Positions 8,736 through 20,166 of a stretch of DNA of 64,000 nt are shown here, piece after piece. This DNA is from Pseudeuparius sepicola. Lineage: Eukaryota > Arthropoda > Insecta > Coleoptera > Anthribidae. Both the position numbers and the translations under genes were made by a program. Every line of letters starts with the position of its first letter. The first letter of the stretch is position 1. The notes under the pieces are model-generated. The model was not told the DNA's origin and did not search any database. It saw only the letters and a list, made by a program, of their open reading frames with translations. Where the stretch lies: positions 61,480,915 to 61,544,914 of the forward strand of contig OY987300.1 of the NCBI GenBank assembly GCA_963920635.1, written 5' to 3'.

Positions 8736-9740
8736 ATGCCTCGTTTGAGTGAATCCGTCAAGCACCGTATCATCGCCAAACTAGAAAATGGTTGGGCTAT
8801 TTCCCGACTGGCCGAAGAATTTGGTGTATCTAAAAGCACCATTTTCAATATAAAGAAGAAATATGACGAAACCGGAAGCGTGGAAAACATACATAGAGGA
8901 GGAAATGTGAAAATTACGTCTGACCAACAAGATGAGCAACTAGCTAATTTTTGCCTTGCAAATCCGTTTAAATCCGCCGTTGAAGCAGTATCTGCAACAC
9001 AATTTCCAGCAAGTGTTAGAACTGCCCGAAGGAGATTAGATGCAGCCAATCTGAAATCTCGCACGGCCAGCAACAAAATTCAGCTGACCGAGGCTAATAA
9101 GGAAGTCAGGTTGCAGATATGCCGAGAGTTTCAGCGTTTACCGCCACATTATTGGGAGAAGGTAATATTTAGCGACGAAAAGATCTTTCAAAGCCATTAC
9201 AATGGCAAAGTGCGAGTATATAGACCTTCGGTGAGTTCAAGATATGACGAAAGATTTGTGTCACCCAGGAAAAGGAGTGGGCATTTTTCCGTCAACATAT
9301 GGGCCTGGATAAGCTACCGTGGACCTGGCATTTGTTGGAGAATCGACGACCGCTTCACAGCAGCTCGCTATTGCGAGATACTCGAAGGCGGATTGTTACC
9401 AACTGCAACGGAAATGTATCCCGATGGCTTCGTTTTCCAGCATGATAACGCTCCTGTGCATACAGCAAGAATAGTTCGCGAATGGTTCACCGAAAACAAC
9501 GTAGAAAAGTTGCAATGGCCGGCGAAGAGTCCTGACTTGAATCCCATTGAGAATGTGTGGGGCAGAATGGCGCGGACAATGGAGAACTTCGTACCCGAAA
9601 ATAGGGAGGCACTTTGGCAGAAGATTCAACAAACGTGGGATGAAGTCGTAACCCATGATCTCTGCTGCCAACTCATAGATTCGATGAGCAGGAGAGTTCA
9701 GAAAGTCATCCTATCCCAAGGTGGGTATACTAAATATTAA
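8736..9740 (+). CDS. Tc1-type transposase (DD34E), intact
   Basis: 334 residues from the ATG at 8736 (the frame is open from a GTG at 8727 but that is a poor start). The N-terminus has a helix-turn-helix (about 7-45) and a second, basic DNA-binding part near 85-110. The catalytic core shows Asp in FSDEKIF, Asp in QHDNAPVH, and Glu in SPDLNPIEN with 34 residues between the last two, the Tc1 signature. Length is normal for the family and no break is seen, so it may be functional. Clear terminal inverted repeats were not found; a 9-bp pair (GATTACCTG at 8484 and its complement at 9933) is only a weak candidate for ends. Confidence 0.93.
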   Translation: MPRLSESVKHRIIAKLENGWAISRLAEEFGVSKSTIFNIKKKYDETGSVENIHRGGNVKITSDQQDEQLANFCLANPFKSAVEAVSATQFPASVRTARRRLDAANLKSRTASNKIQLTEANKEVRLQICREFQRLPPHYWEKVIFSDEKIFQSHYNGKVRVYRPSVSSRYDERFVSPRKRSGHFSVNIWAWISYRGPGICWRIDDRFTAARYCEILEGGLLPTATEMYPDGFVFQHDNAPVHTARIVREWFTENNVEKLQWPAKSPDLNPIENVWGRMARTMENFVPENREALWQKIQQTWDEVVTHDLCCQLIDSMSRRVQKVILSQGGYTKY

Positions 9741-10031
9741 TATACATATAATATAATAATGGAAAATGCATTTGATTTCTTGCCTTTATTTAATTATGTT
9801 ATAGTCATAAAGATTTTAATGGGTTTATAGTTTTTTCGGATTCTTCCTGTGTCGGTGGTTCTAATAAAACTTCGTAATCATTATATCCAGCTTGTGGAAG
9901 TCCTCAATCACCTGAAATTATTTTATTTTATCCAGGTAATCACATTGAGGTCCAGGGAGGTGTGTAAAGCTTGACACGTGTCCCTGCTGTGTGTCTTCTG
10001 ATGTTATTGATAAAGGTATGCAATTTAAATA
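9741..10031. other. No gene seen
   Basis: AT-rich sequence between the transposase stop and the MITE at 10032; may hold the 3' part of the Tc1-like element. Confidence 0.4.
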
Positions 10032-10577
10032 ATAGAGAGTTATTGCAGAAATAAATAACGTCGCGCTCTTTTTTGACGTTATTTTGACATTTGAGCATGC
10101 GCAGTCGTAGTTTGACATAAGGTCGTCCATAATAAGGTTATTTTCCTTTATTTTTGTTTATTGTGTATACCATAATATACGTTATTTTTACCTTATTTGT
10201 CACAATTCTTAAAATAAATTCTGATTTGTCAGAAAACGCTAGTGTTCTGTGAAAGTAGGACTTAACCTAAAATGTTCGTTGCTTGTTTGCGTTTGCACCT
10301 TGTTTGTTTTCATTAGTCTTTCACCTTGGTGTTCCGTGGTTATTTGGCTGTTTTCCCAGTTTTTTCCGGAGCAAAATTATAAAAGCACATAATATTCTAG
10401 TGAAAGTGTAGAAATACAAAACAATAAAGTAAACGTAAACAAGCCCTTAATTTGGATACATAAATTACGACTTGCAATAACTATTGTCAGAATCATAAAT
10501 AACGTATGAGAGTATTCAAATAAGGTCGTCTTAAATACTGCTTAATGCCAAAAACAGTTTCTGCAATAACTCTCTAT
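10032..10577. mobile_element. 546-bp MITE with 20-bp perfect inverted ends
   Basis: The ends ATAGAGAGTTATTGCAGAAA (10032-10051) and TTTCTGCAATAACTCTCTAT (10558-10577) are perfect inverted repeats flanked on both sides by TA, the Tc1/mariner duplication. Inside, AATAAGGTCGTC appears near the right end, and a similar ATAAGGTCGTC near 10120. No coding frame. It is non-autonomous and not obviously related to the transposase next door. Confidence 0.85.
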
Positions 10578-10992
10578 TAAGTTACAAGGGTAATTTTATG
10601 TCTGTGACCCCCTAATCTCATTTATCTGTTGAAGGGCATTTTATGAGAAACAATGGAGCATTGCAGCACCACGAAAACCAATTTATTAAAACTTCTGACC
10701 AATTTCTTCAAAAATAAGAAAAAATAAATAAAAGGGACACCCCTTTTATTTTATAATCATTTATGTTTAGGACTACGAGACCTAACAACTAAATGTTGGA
10801 ACAAATACTTATTTTGCAAAGAAAAGAATAATTTATGAAAATCCTTTTAATTAACTTTTTTAATTCTAGGGTTATTAGCTAAATATATTTTTAGTGTTAC
10901 TACATATTTTTTTATTATAACATAAAAATACATTTTTGTTGCAACGCAAAATATTTATTAACTTAATGTCTAAAACCGCTGACAACTATACT

Positions 10993-11218
10993 TAGTGTAT
11001 TTGGAAATGAAAGGAGGCCATAAATATTGATTGAGAAGGAAAATTCGACCATTTCAGTGGCGTGCTCTTTTGCTAAAAATCTGATGAGGATAAATACGCA
11101 AATTAATATTCGGGCGAGTTATGTAGTATTTTATGACGGACTCTCGAGCCTCTGATAAAGAATTTGCATTTATATTTATAATAAGCCATAAACCTTCCTT
11201 TCATTTCCAAATACACTA
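10993..11218. mobile_element. 226-bp MITE with 23-bp inverted ends
   Basis: TAGTGTATTTGGAAATGAAA at 10993 continues for 23 bases and is perfectly inverted at 11196-11218. The homology continues imperfectly inwards. TA at each outer end could be the target duplication. The stretch 10578-10992 before it is AT-rich with no gene. Confidence 0.75.
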
Positions 11219-11225
11219 TGTATAT

Positions 11226-11440
11226 ACAGTATGTCCACAGAAGAGGTGTTGAATAGGAACACTTTCTTATCTTTAATTTTACCGCAAAAAGTTACTCTTG
11301 ATAAAAACTTTGCTAACATTTCTTATGTGGAAATAAGTTGCTAGGAAAAGTTGTTCAAAAGTAAAGGATACTCCATACTACCAATTTTAGAAACAATTGG
11401 CACACTTTGATTTATTTGAAAAACATTTTTCGCTTTGGCC
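11226..11440 (+). repeat. Dispersed repeat, copy 1 (partner at 23262)
   Basis: The segment with 'TCCACAGAAGAGGT' and 'AAGTTACTCTTGATAAAAA' matches 23262-23420 in the same orientation, with many substitutions. No coding content. It probably belongs to the CAGGGTG-type families, since TACAGTATGTCCAC precedes it. Confidence 0.5.
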
Positions 11441-11500
11441 CTATCACTGCATTAAATATATTTTTTTTATGTAAGTAAGCTTATATAAGCATAATAAATA

Positions 11501-11953
11501 TGGCAATTTTAGACGGCTAGGTGATGTTAAAAAATAAATCGGCATCCATAACCAACTTTTCACGCAATACAAAAAAAAACTCAAGTCGACAAAAATGTGA
11601 AAACAAAACTATCAATTTATTTAATTTTTTTTTGATCAAACAAGATCTTTAATATGAGAAAATTTGTCTTTAATTTGAATAACTGTTGATGTTTTTAATT
11701 GCTATTTCGACTTCACACTTTAAACAAATTAGCGGGAAAACTAGTACAAATTGTATGAAAATTTTCTTTTGTCAATGTTCTTGCGTGATCTAATTGCCGC
11801 TAATCTCCAATTAAAATTTTCCCTCGACTTTCAAAATAAATTGATTGTTTTCAGATTCTTGTTGATTTAAGTTTTTTTTGGTATTGCGCGAAAAGTTGGC
11901 CATGGATACCGACTTCTTTTTTTAACATTAACCAACTATCTAAAATTTACACG
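11501..11953. mobile_element. Foldback element, family GCGCAATA
   Basis: The left arm (11501-11590) and right arm (11862-11953) are inverted, diverged copies; both contain the sequence read as ATCGGCATCCATAACCAACT on the left and its complement on the right. The same arm sequence occurs in 12044-12360 and in both arms of 14116-14935. No coding content. Confidence 0.65.
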
Positions 11954-12043
11954 TTTTTGTTTCTTAAGATTTTTCAGTAGGGAGCCAAATAACTACTTTA
12001 ATAAACTAAAACAATGGCCTTTAATAACTAAAACAATGGCCTC

Positions 12044-12360
12044 AACAGAGCCGAAGAGCCTGTGTAATTTTCAGAAACTATCTGAGCACCCAGTTGCATA
12101 AAGCTTCTCAGTGCCATCAATTTTCAATATAAAAGTTTTCTTCGGTATCTTAAAATAAATAGGTATGTTACGGCTATTTAATAATTTTGCTCAATTGGAG
12201 GTTTTTTTATATTGCGCGACAAGTTGACCATGGATGTTGATTACTTTTTCAGGGCCACTTAGCTGTCCAAAATTGTCACCTTTTTGTTTCTCATGTTTTT
12301 TTTGTAGGGCGCAAAATAAGCGAGGAAATCGCGGTGGTAGTTTAAAAAATCATACTGTAT
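12044..12360 (+). repeat. Half copy of the 14116-14935 foldback element
   Basis: Matches the right arm of the foldback at 14116-14935 from GAGCCGAAGA to the terminal CATACTGTAT. The corresponding left arm is not adjacent, so this is a partial copy. Confidence 0.65.
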
Positions 12361-12501
12361 ACTTGTGAACTGTTTTAATAAATAGTTTAATACTGATTCC
12401 TTAATTTTTTTTAACCCTTTCGGTGACATCGGCTTAATCGCTTGCAAAGAATTCTCGGAACAAGACACCCGTTCGAACCATCCGATGCCGAAGGCGCGCG
12501 C

Positions 12502-12583
12502 TGTTGCCGTCTCCGCGCGCCCTGTAACGATAGCCACGAGAAACCTCTTCAGGTCGTTCGATACCAACTGTCCGCGACTGTAC
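12502..12583 (-). repeat. 82-nt conserved repeat, copy 2
   Basis: Perfect inverted copy of 315-396. On the minus strand it is followed by a different GC-rich sequence. The perfect match of two short segments 12 kb apart implies either recent spread or selection on the core. Confidence 0.8.
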
Positions 12584-14115
12584 ATACATATAGCGCATTC
12601 CATGATTTGTCAACAAGACAAGGACACAGGTTCTAATAGAAATTTAACAATTTGGGGCTTGGCAGCCCCTTATGTATTTTTTCTAAAATTGTGAAATTTG
12701 TCACGTGGGGATGTTTTCGACTCTTCTGCAACTTTCTCTAATGATTTTTTTGAATCTCTAACTAAAAAGTTATTTGCCTTTACAGTTTATCGTTCAGATG
12801 ATAATAATAATAATAGATAGTTCAAAGATCTAGTAGGTACGCTCTAAAGAAACGCCAATATTTAGAAGGAAATTGGAAAACACACAAAATACATTGAAAA
12901 TTTATAACGCAATTACGTACTAATCGCAGTAGCAACAATACCGTTTGTTTTTGTTCAAGGCCGTATCTATAACGAAAATTTGGGGGGGGGGGGGGGGCTC
13001 AGGATCGGCTCAAGCTTTTGTGGGGCTGGGTGCCGGATGAAAGTGCGGGGCTCCGGCAAGGAATTATTTAATCCATTAAGAACAAATTTTTGAAAATTGA
13101 TACGCCACTAGAATGCTATATTTTTTGCATGTAACTTTTTAAAGAAGTAGGCCTGGGCGATGAGTTTAGATCACTTCAGTGATATAGAAATTAATTTCAG
13201 GTGGGGATGGACAAGTTTTGTGAATTTCTTTCAAACGAGCCCATTTCAAATAATTCTGGAAAATGCGCCGCATGCGAAATTTTTGAGAAATGTTAAGGAA
13301 AATTACTTAAAATAATTAGTCTTGGGAAATGCCAATATCTTCAGATTTTCAAGCTACAGTGAATATTTTCAAATTCTGAAATGGTTTCGGCCCCGCCCTT
13401 TTAAATACGTTACTGACTGGATAACCCTGTACACAGGACTCGCAGGCGCGGGGCCAGTCAAAACGCAGGCCGCGTACGCCGCCCTGTTCGCACCAGCCTA
13501 GAGCCGGACCTGGAGCGATTAGACCGGTGGCTGTTGAATTGAAATAGCTTTAAGGTTAAAAAAAACCTACTATTTTTAAATGGTTTTTAATAAAAAAACT
13601 GAAACAGGTTTAAGTTGAACAAGTTTAACATTAAAACATTAAAAATATTAAATACTAATAATTATAATAATAGCTGGATATCCCTTCTCGCATTTATACC
13701 CATCTACTTAATTGATTTGACTTAATTGATTTTTCATTATTACGGATATATTCCTATACACATTCTTCGCCTGGCCTGACGACACCTTTAGAATTGCCAG
13801 TAGGTATGGTAAAAGATTTCTTCGCGCCACTTGCCTAACTGAACCTTTCATAAAAATAATAAATAAATCTTCAAATACAAATTAGTACTAATCTATTCAT
13901 AAAAGAAACTCTGGGAATCCCCTATTCTCCTAATCCATGGTGAACACATGCACCACCGTTCACCGTTTACTGTTGTCCACTGTTGCCAGTTATGAAAAAA
14001 ATACTGTGGGGAATTGTCAAATGAACACAGTGTATAAAATGTTCATATAAAGATCCGAATTTTCAAGAACTGGGAAATACTTTTTCGTAACTTGATAGCA
14101 TATCACATATCACTA
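12584..14115. other. Gene-free stretch with a 16-G run
   Basis: AT-rich, with no credible ORF. An (ATA)n patch lies near 12800 and a run of 16 G at 12982-12997. The sequence after the G run (12998-13060, 13430-13530) is more GC-rich but has no recognisable gene. Confidence 0.5.
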
Positions 14116-14935
14116 TACAGGATGATTTTTTTAGGTCTACCACCGCGATTTTCTCGCTTATTTCGCGCCCTACAAAAAAAGCGTAAGAAACAAAAATGTT
14201 GCAATTTTGGACAGCTAAGTGGTGCTGCAAAAGAAATCGGCATCCATGGCCAACTTGTCGCGCAATATTAAAAAAAAAACTCAAATTGAGCAAAACTATT
14301 AATAGCCGTGGAATGTTTATTTTAAGAGGCAGAGGAAAACTTTTATATTGAAAATTGATGGCCCTGAGAAGCTTTAGCCATCCACGTAGTCAGATAGTTT
14401 CAGCAAATTACACAGGGTCTTCGGCACTCTTGAGACCATGAAAATTTTTGTCGATTTAAAGTTTTTTTAGTACACCCCGAAAAGTTGGGCATGGAGGCCC
14501 ATTCCTTTTTTACAGTCGCCTCACTGACCATAATTGCCATATTTTGTTTTCTTACGTATTTTCTGTGCGGCCTAAAATAAGCAAGAAAATCGCTTAAGAA
14601 GAAATAAACAAAAAAAAAAATTCGTATCCTCAAGAGAGCCGAAGACCCTGTGTAATTTTCTAAAACTATCTGAGTATCTGGGTGGATAAAGCTTCTCAGT
14701 GCCATCAATTTTCAATATAAAAGTTTTCCTCAATAAACATTCCACGGCTATTAATAGTTTTGCTCAATTTGAGGTTTTTTTAATATTGCGCGACAAGTTT
14801 GCCATGGATGCCGATTTCTTTTACAGCATCACTTAGCTGTCCAAAATTGCAACATTTTTGTTTCTTACGCTTTTTTTGTAGGGCGTAAAATAAGCGAGAA
14901 AATGGCGGTGGTAGACCTAAAAAAATCATCCTGTA
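14116..14935. mobile_element. 820-bp foldback element (CAGGATG ends)
   Basis: Left end TACAGGATGATTTTTT at 14116; right end its complement, ending in TA at 14934-14935. The inverted arms are about 300 bp each and enclose a third, diverged piece of the same family near 14450-14600. No coding content. The TA flank and the CAGG start tie it to the other foldbacks in the window. Confidence 0.85.
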
Positions 14936-15440
14936 TACTGCGAGCACTATACCTTTAGAAACTTCTCGTAGTTACAATGACATGTACATGTAGCTATGGG
15001 CGCTGTGGCATACCGCAAGCGATCCATTAATGACTCCTTTCTCAGACGTAATGTGAGCGAAGAAAAATGAGAAATGTAAAAGTAAAAAGTAGCGGAATGA
15101 AAGATAGCTGCCGTAGGTTCTAGATAGAAGTTGTCTTTTGTAAATGCTCTAACGGCGGTTTTATTATTTCGGAATCGTTCCCGCTTTCACATGACACTTT
15201 GCTAAAAAGGGACTCATCCTCGATGGTGCCCTATATATAAAAACTGTTGATTGTTGCGAAGCCCCACAAAAGGGATTGAGAGGGTATTGTATCCCCTCAG
15301 TCGATAAACTGCAAACTATAATAACCCAGAAAAAGGCTAAGCCTCGAGGTTAGTCACACACTTTGGCATGTCACATTCAGTGGCGTAACCATGGGGTGGG
15401 TTCTCCTATGCCTTGGAAATTTTGGAAAAACTATTTTTTT
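14936..15440. other. No gene seen
   Basis: AT-rich. CAGTGGCGTAACCATGG near 15380 resembles the motif before the G run at 16417. Confidence 0.4.
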
Positions 15441-15910
15441 AAGCTATTAAAGTGCTCATTTTGTAGGTTTTACAACAAAATGTTATTAAGGAAATTTGTT
15501 TGGAATGGAAAACTGAGAAGGTTTGCAAAATTTCAAAAGTCTAGGCTTAATTTAATTTTTCACGTTAAAATGTTAGCTTTCACGTCAAAATTTTATTAGG
15601 GAAACTTGTTCATAATGAAAAACTGGGTAGGTGTGAAAAATTTCAAAAGCCTAGGCCTACTTTGATTTTTTAGGCTTATAGGCTTTTGACATTATTCACA
15701 CCTACGCAGTTTTTCGTCATGAACAAGTTTCCTTAATAACATTTTTACGTGAAAGCTACAGAAAAGGCACTTTCCTAAAAAAGTGGAAAAAGGTCAAAAA
15801 GTCAAAGTAGGCATAGACGTCGAAATTTTGCGAACCTACTCAGTTTTTCATTCTGAACAAGTTTCCTTTATATTATTTTGTCGGAAAACCTACAAAAAGA
15901 ACACTTTGCT
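15441..15910. repeat. Foldback / internally repeated block
   Basis: A segment reading GAAACTTGTTCATAATGAAA (about 15600) recurs inverted near 15710-15733 and 15850-15875, and in direct orientation, diverged, near 15490. The repeats are of about 50-60 bases. No coding content. The outer ends could not be fixed. Confidence 0.55.
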
Positions 15911-16539
15911 GGTGTGAAAAGTAAGTTTTTTAAAATTCCAAAACAATGATTTTTCGAAAGTTAAATTATGTCACAAATTAGTTTCAAACCAAGCAGGACT
16001 GAACCCGAAAAGGTCAAATTTGAACTTGAAATTTCTTTGTCCTTTACAAGAGTCCTCCAAATAATTCGGGGACACACTGTGTATGTTACAGGCTATATAA
16101 TATTAACCATATCGTATGTATAATATGTTCTAGGTCATACGGACTATTGCCGTTCAGACTGCATGTTCAATCGTAGTGAATTACCCTGCTTTTTTATATA
16201 GGCCCATTAAAGAATGATATGCCTTCCTTTTAGAGTTTTCGAATAAAACATACCTAAATAAAAAAATCTAGGGTATACAACAAGAAGTAATATCCTTCTT
16301 TATAAGAAAGGAATGGTAATTCAGAAATGGCGGACGTCGAAACTGCCCGGAAAACATTGCACATGCATTCTGTCTTTGTAATCATTGTGACAGTGGCGTA
16401 CCCAGACATTGGTCTTGGGGGGGGGGGGGATAAAAAATGATCAAGATTTTTTTTAATTGAAACTGATCGCTGTGGGCGTTGCCATTTTTTGTGAAAGGCT
16501 TGGGTAATAATTGTTTCCGGTGGTGTACGTCTCAATTAT
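15911..16539. other. Gene-free stretch with a 13-G run
   Basis: No credible ORF. CAGTGGCGTACCCAGACATT at 16391 is followed by 13 G at 16417-16429. Confidence 0.45.
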
Positions 16540-16905
16540 TTTCCATGGCCAACTTTGAATTTTTGAAAATAAAGACGTACCTTGGCTGCATTTTTAATTT
16601 TTCTACAAAATCGTTATTACTTGAAATATTTTGATGAAATTTTGTACATACCCATTTCGAGGGGTGCTCAATCCATTGGCGCACACAGATTTTTTCAAAA
16701 AAAAACGCTAATATGGTTTCTTAAAATTTTGCTCATAAAAACGGTCATAGTAGGCTTTGGATTTTATGCGAACCAGGCAATTTTTGTTCAAAATGTGCAG
16801 TTCATCGAGCTCTACAATTTAAAAAAAAAATCAGCCAAATCGCACGATTGATACACTTTTTACAGACTGACCCCAAAACAAATGGGTCACACTGTATGAG
16901 AATAG
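16540..16905 (+). repeat. Dispersed repeat, copy 1 (partner at 47312-47580)
   Basis: The part from GGGGTGCTCAATCCA through AAATTTTGCTCATA to ACAAATGGGTCACACTGTA matches 47379-47580 in the same orientation. It ends in ACACTGTA, close to the CAGGGTG-type ends. Small open frames here are not conserved between copies. Confidence 0.65.
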
Positions 16906-17079
16906 AATATGTTGAATTTCTTCTGCAGAATGACGTATTTGCAGGAAGAGAAATGGCACATCAAAAAGTTGTTCCGTTAAAAAAATGGATTTCAATAAAA
17001 AAAAGTTATCGCAAGATAAACGATTTTTTTGATAAAATTAAGATTTTTTGATACAAATAAGATTTGGTTGCATTTTTTT

Positions 17080-17520
17080 TATAAAACTGGTAAAATGGAC
17101 AAAAAATCTGCACCGCACACCTACTGATGGATGAAGCACCAGACATTTTTTAATTAATTAAGGTGGCGATTTTGTTGCATTTTTCATTAGACCAGTAAAT
17201 TGAATTTAAAATAACTTGCGATATAGCCGGAAGCGACGTTTTTTCTTAAAAAATATTTTTGTTGTTTTTTTTTGTAGGGACAAAAAACGTAACTTCTGCT
17301 AAACCGGACTGTGCAAGTTCTTTATTAACCTGCTCAACCTACTCAAAAGAAACAAAAAAAGCATTCTTATTTTTTCTAAATCGGTTATTTGGCGATAACT
17401 TTTTATCGACTTCTTTGTTTGAAATTCAATTGTTTTTTCGGCATTCAATTCCTTGGAAGAAACTACACAAGTTTGATTTTTCAACCATAAATTTACGCTA
17501 AAAATTACCTAAAAATAACC
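17080..17520 (+). repeat. Dispersed repeat, copy 1 (partner at 37471-37910)
   Basis: Shares diverged blocks with 37471-37910, for example TTCAATTCCTTGGAA followed by ACACAAGTTTG, and the phrase on mutated 'TAAACCGGA'. Short open frames in both copies are different, so it is not coding. Confidence 0.55.
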
Positions 17521-17728
17521 GCTCGTTCTTAACTAGGACAATATTTGTTTATCATCTATGTACAGGGCCTTCACGAAAAAACTCCCACCCCTATTATTTC
17601 TCTAATTTTTGCAGATAAAGAACAATCTTTTATATAAAACTTGTAAGAGAACCGTCGGGCTTCGGAAAGCTAGCTTGTAGATAAGTGTGGATATTTTGAA
17701 AGAGCTAATTTTTGTGATTGCAACGATA

Positions 17729-17992
17729 TACAGTCTGTCCCAATCGTCGATTTTCATTGGGAATAACATTGCAGAGATCAAAGTTTCTCCTTCACCAACG
17801 TAACGATACAAATATTGAAACTTTGTTGGGACACGTCCTGGCATTCTGCAGGCACAGTGATCCCAGCCAGCCCATTACCGGTTTCATCCTTTTTTCGGAA
17901 TCATCGGATGGACGTAGGCAACAATCCTGGATGGCTAGGTTTCAAAGGATAGAAACAACTATTCCCAACGAAAATCGGGAGCCAACAGTGTA
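17729..17992. mobile_element. Possible 264-bp MITE
   Basis: TACAGTCTGTCCCAATCG at 17729 and, inverted and diverged, TATTCCCAACGAAAATCGGG...ACAGTGTA at 17970-17992, flanked by TA. Separately, TTTCAAAGGATAGAAACAAC (17940-17959) is perfectly inverted at 18036-18055, just outside the proposed end. Confidence 0.5.
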
Positions 17993-18059
17993 GTTCAATA
18001 CCGGTAGGGGTATTTGCGCTCGGAGTAGTTGTTTGTGTTGTTTCTATCCTTTGAAATAT

Positions 18060-19056
18060 ATAGGGTGTTTATTATTATAAACAATAAAATATATGTTTCG
18101 CGTGAAGACAACTATTATTGTGATTTAGTTAGGATATTTAATTATTGTTGCCAGTTATGCGTGTAAACGGGTCGATTTAATTTGATCTGGAGATTACCGT
18201 GTTCAATTTAAACATTTAATTGAATTGTATGAAATTGCTGCCATTTTTTTAAGTCAATTAAATTAAATATTACTAAATTCTAGATTAATACTGTCGGAAA
18301 TTACTTTGTTTTTTTTCACGTATCACAAGTTCCCCTATGACTATTCCAAAAAAATCCAATGTGGCGACCGTTCGCCATTTTTAAAATTTAATAGATATAC
18401 ATATTTATTTTTTCTTAAAATATTGCTAAACCATCTGGTAAATCAGACTTGATTTTTTTTAAATATTCAATTTCCTGAATATTTTAGATGGGAGGAACTG
18501 ATTTTACGTCCTTACTCTATGAAGGCACACTATAAGTAATATTATGTTGAGAATTCATATCTCCAGCACTTTATTTATTAATATCCTACCAACAAAACAT
18601 TATTATTCGCATGCCATTTGTAACGAATCGACAATAGCTAATGTCTAAATGTTTTAAAAAGTAGATAGGTTTCTCTGTGAATTAATTGCTATGAAGTATG
18701 TTTACAGGTCACTTTCTACTAATCTTATAGCTAAGAAAGAAATGAAAGGTAGTCTCAGCTGACTTTTGAAAAAAAAGGAACAGGACGAAGAAATAGACAC
18801 GAGACGACGAAATTGAGTTTTTAACACGGCTATGCTGGGAAAATAAATATTTTGATGTCCTGGAAATAATAGCGAAGTTTAATTAATTATTGTTTTTGCA
18901 AGAAAACAATACTTTGTTTTCTAGAAAAATACAACTGAATTCTCTGCACGCAGTATCGAGATATTGCAACCACAGGAAATATACGCTAACAACCTTATCA
19001 CCTGTGTCCCGCAAGGTTTTAATATAAAATAAAAATGCAATTTTTTTGTTAAAATA
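18060..19056. other. No gene seen
   Basis: AT-rich spacer without credible ORFs or recognisable repeats. Confidence 0.5.
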
Positions 19057-20166
19057 TACAGGCTGTTTCATCTTAGGTGCGAACACCCCCGTAAAATTTG
19101 TAATCTCCATCCGATTTTAGCTGCGTTTTTTTCTAAAAATAGACCACAACAAACTCTACGTTGGTGCAAAATTTCAGGTCTTAATGACAATTTTCAAGGC
19201 CTACTACAATTTTTTTTTCTAGTAAAAAATGACGAAACAATTTAGCGATTTTTTTATTTAAAATCTGACTCCACAGCGTTAATCAGAACAACCTAAAACC
19301 CCCGTATACCAAATTTGAACAAAAAATATACAGGGAGTTCCATTCTGCAGGGTGTCAAAATTGAGCAAAATCGGAATTTTAAACTCATCTGGCGAGTCAA
19401 GTGTGCCATGGAATTACTTCGAAACAGTTGGATGATGAACAGGACCACTCACAGTGTCGATGTGCAACGATCCGATAAAAAATATAGAAGGTGTTCTTCT
19501 CTCTAGCAACTCGAAATGCTGAATTTTTTAAACTTTATACAGGTCAAAAATCGAGTATATCAAAACCACCCCAGACATTACAAACAAACTAAGTCTAAAA
19601 AATACAGAAGCCTGCCAGTCAGTAAGTCCATATGAGTTAAGGTGGCTGGTGTGCCACAACAGGAAACGCACAGAAAATGTATCATCTTAGACAGTGACTT
19701 TATTGATAAAGGTCCAACAATTTGAATTGTTTTTATTTGTTGGTTGGATGATGTAAAGAAATAAATTACGTTTGTATTTATTAATATTTATTCAATGATT
19801 CCAGAGCACTCCTGACCAATATAAAGTTTGATAAAAATTCAGCATTTTGACATCGCCCAGAGAAAAAGACATTGTACATTTTTGTATTGAATCTTAGCAC
19901 ACCAACACTTTGAGTAGTCCTGTTGATCATTCATCTGTTTTGAAGGGGGTTCCATGGCACACTTGACTCTCCAGATGCCTTTAAAATTCTTATTTTGCTC
20001 AATTTTGACACCCTGCAGAATTGAACTCCCTGTATATTTTTTGTTCAAATTTGGTATACGGGAGCTTTAGGTTGTTCTGATTATTTTTAGAAAAAAACGC
20101 GGCTAAAATCGGATGGAGAATACAAATTTTACGGGGGTGTTCGCACTTAAGATGAAACACCCTGTA
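19057..20166. mobile_element. 1.1-kb CAGGGTG foldback element (copy B)
   Basis: Left end TACAGGCTGTTTCATCTTAG at 19057; right end CACCCTGTA at 20158-20166. The arms match inverted, with the left arm holding an extra 150 bp. Both arms contain the inner core CAAATTTGAACAAAAAATA found in copies A, C and D. The middle (19600-19800) is unique to this family and non-coding. TA flanks both ends. Confidence 0.85.

Noticed and set aside
8484..9941. GATTACCTG pair as ends of the Tc1-like element
   Set aside because: Only nine bases match and TA flanks are lacking, although the implied 1.46-kb size is plausible.
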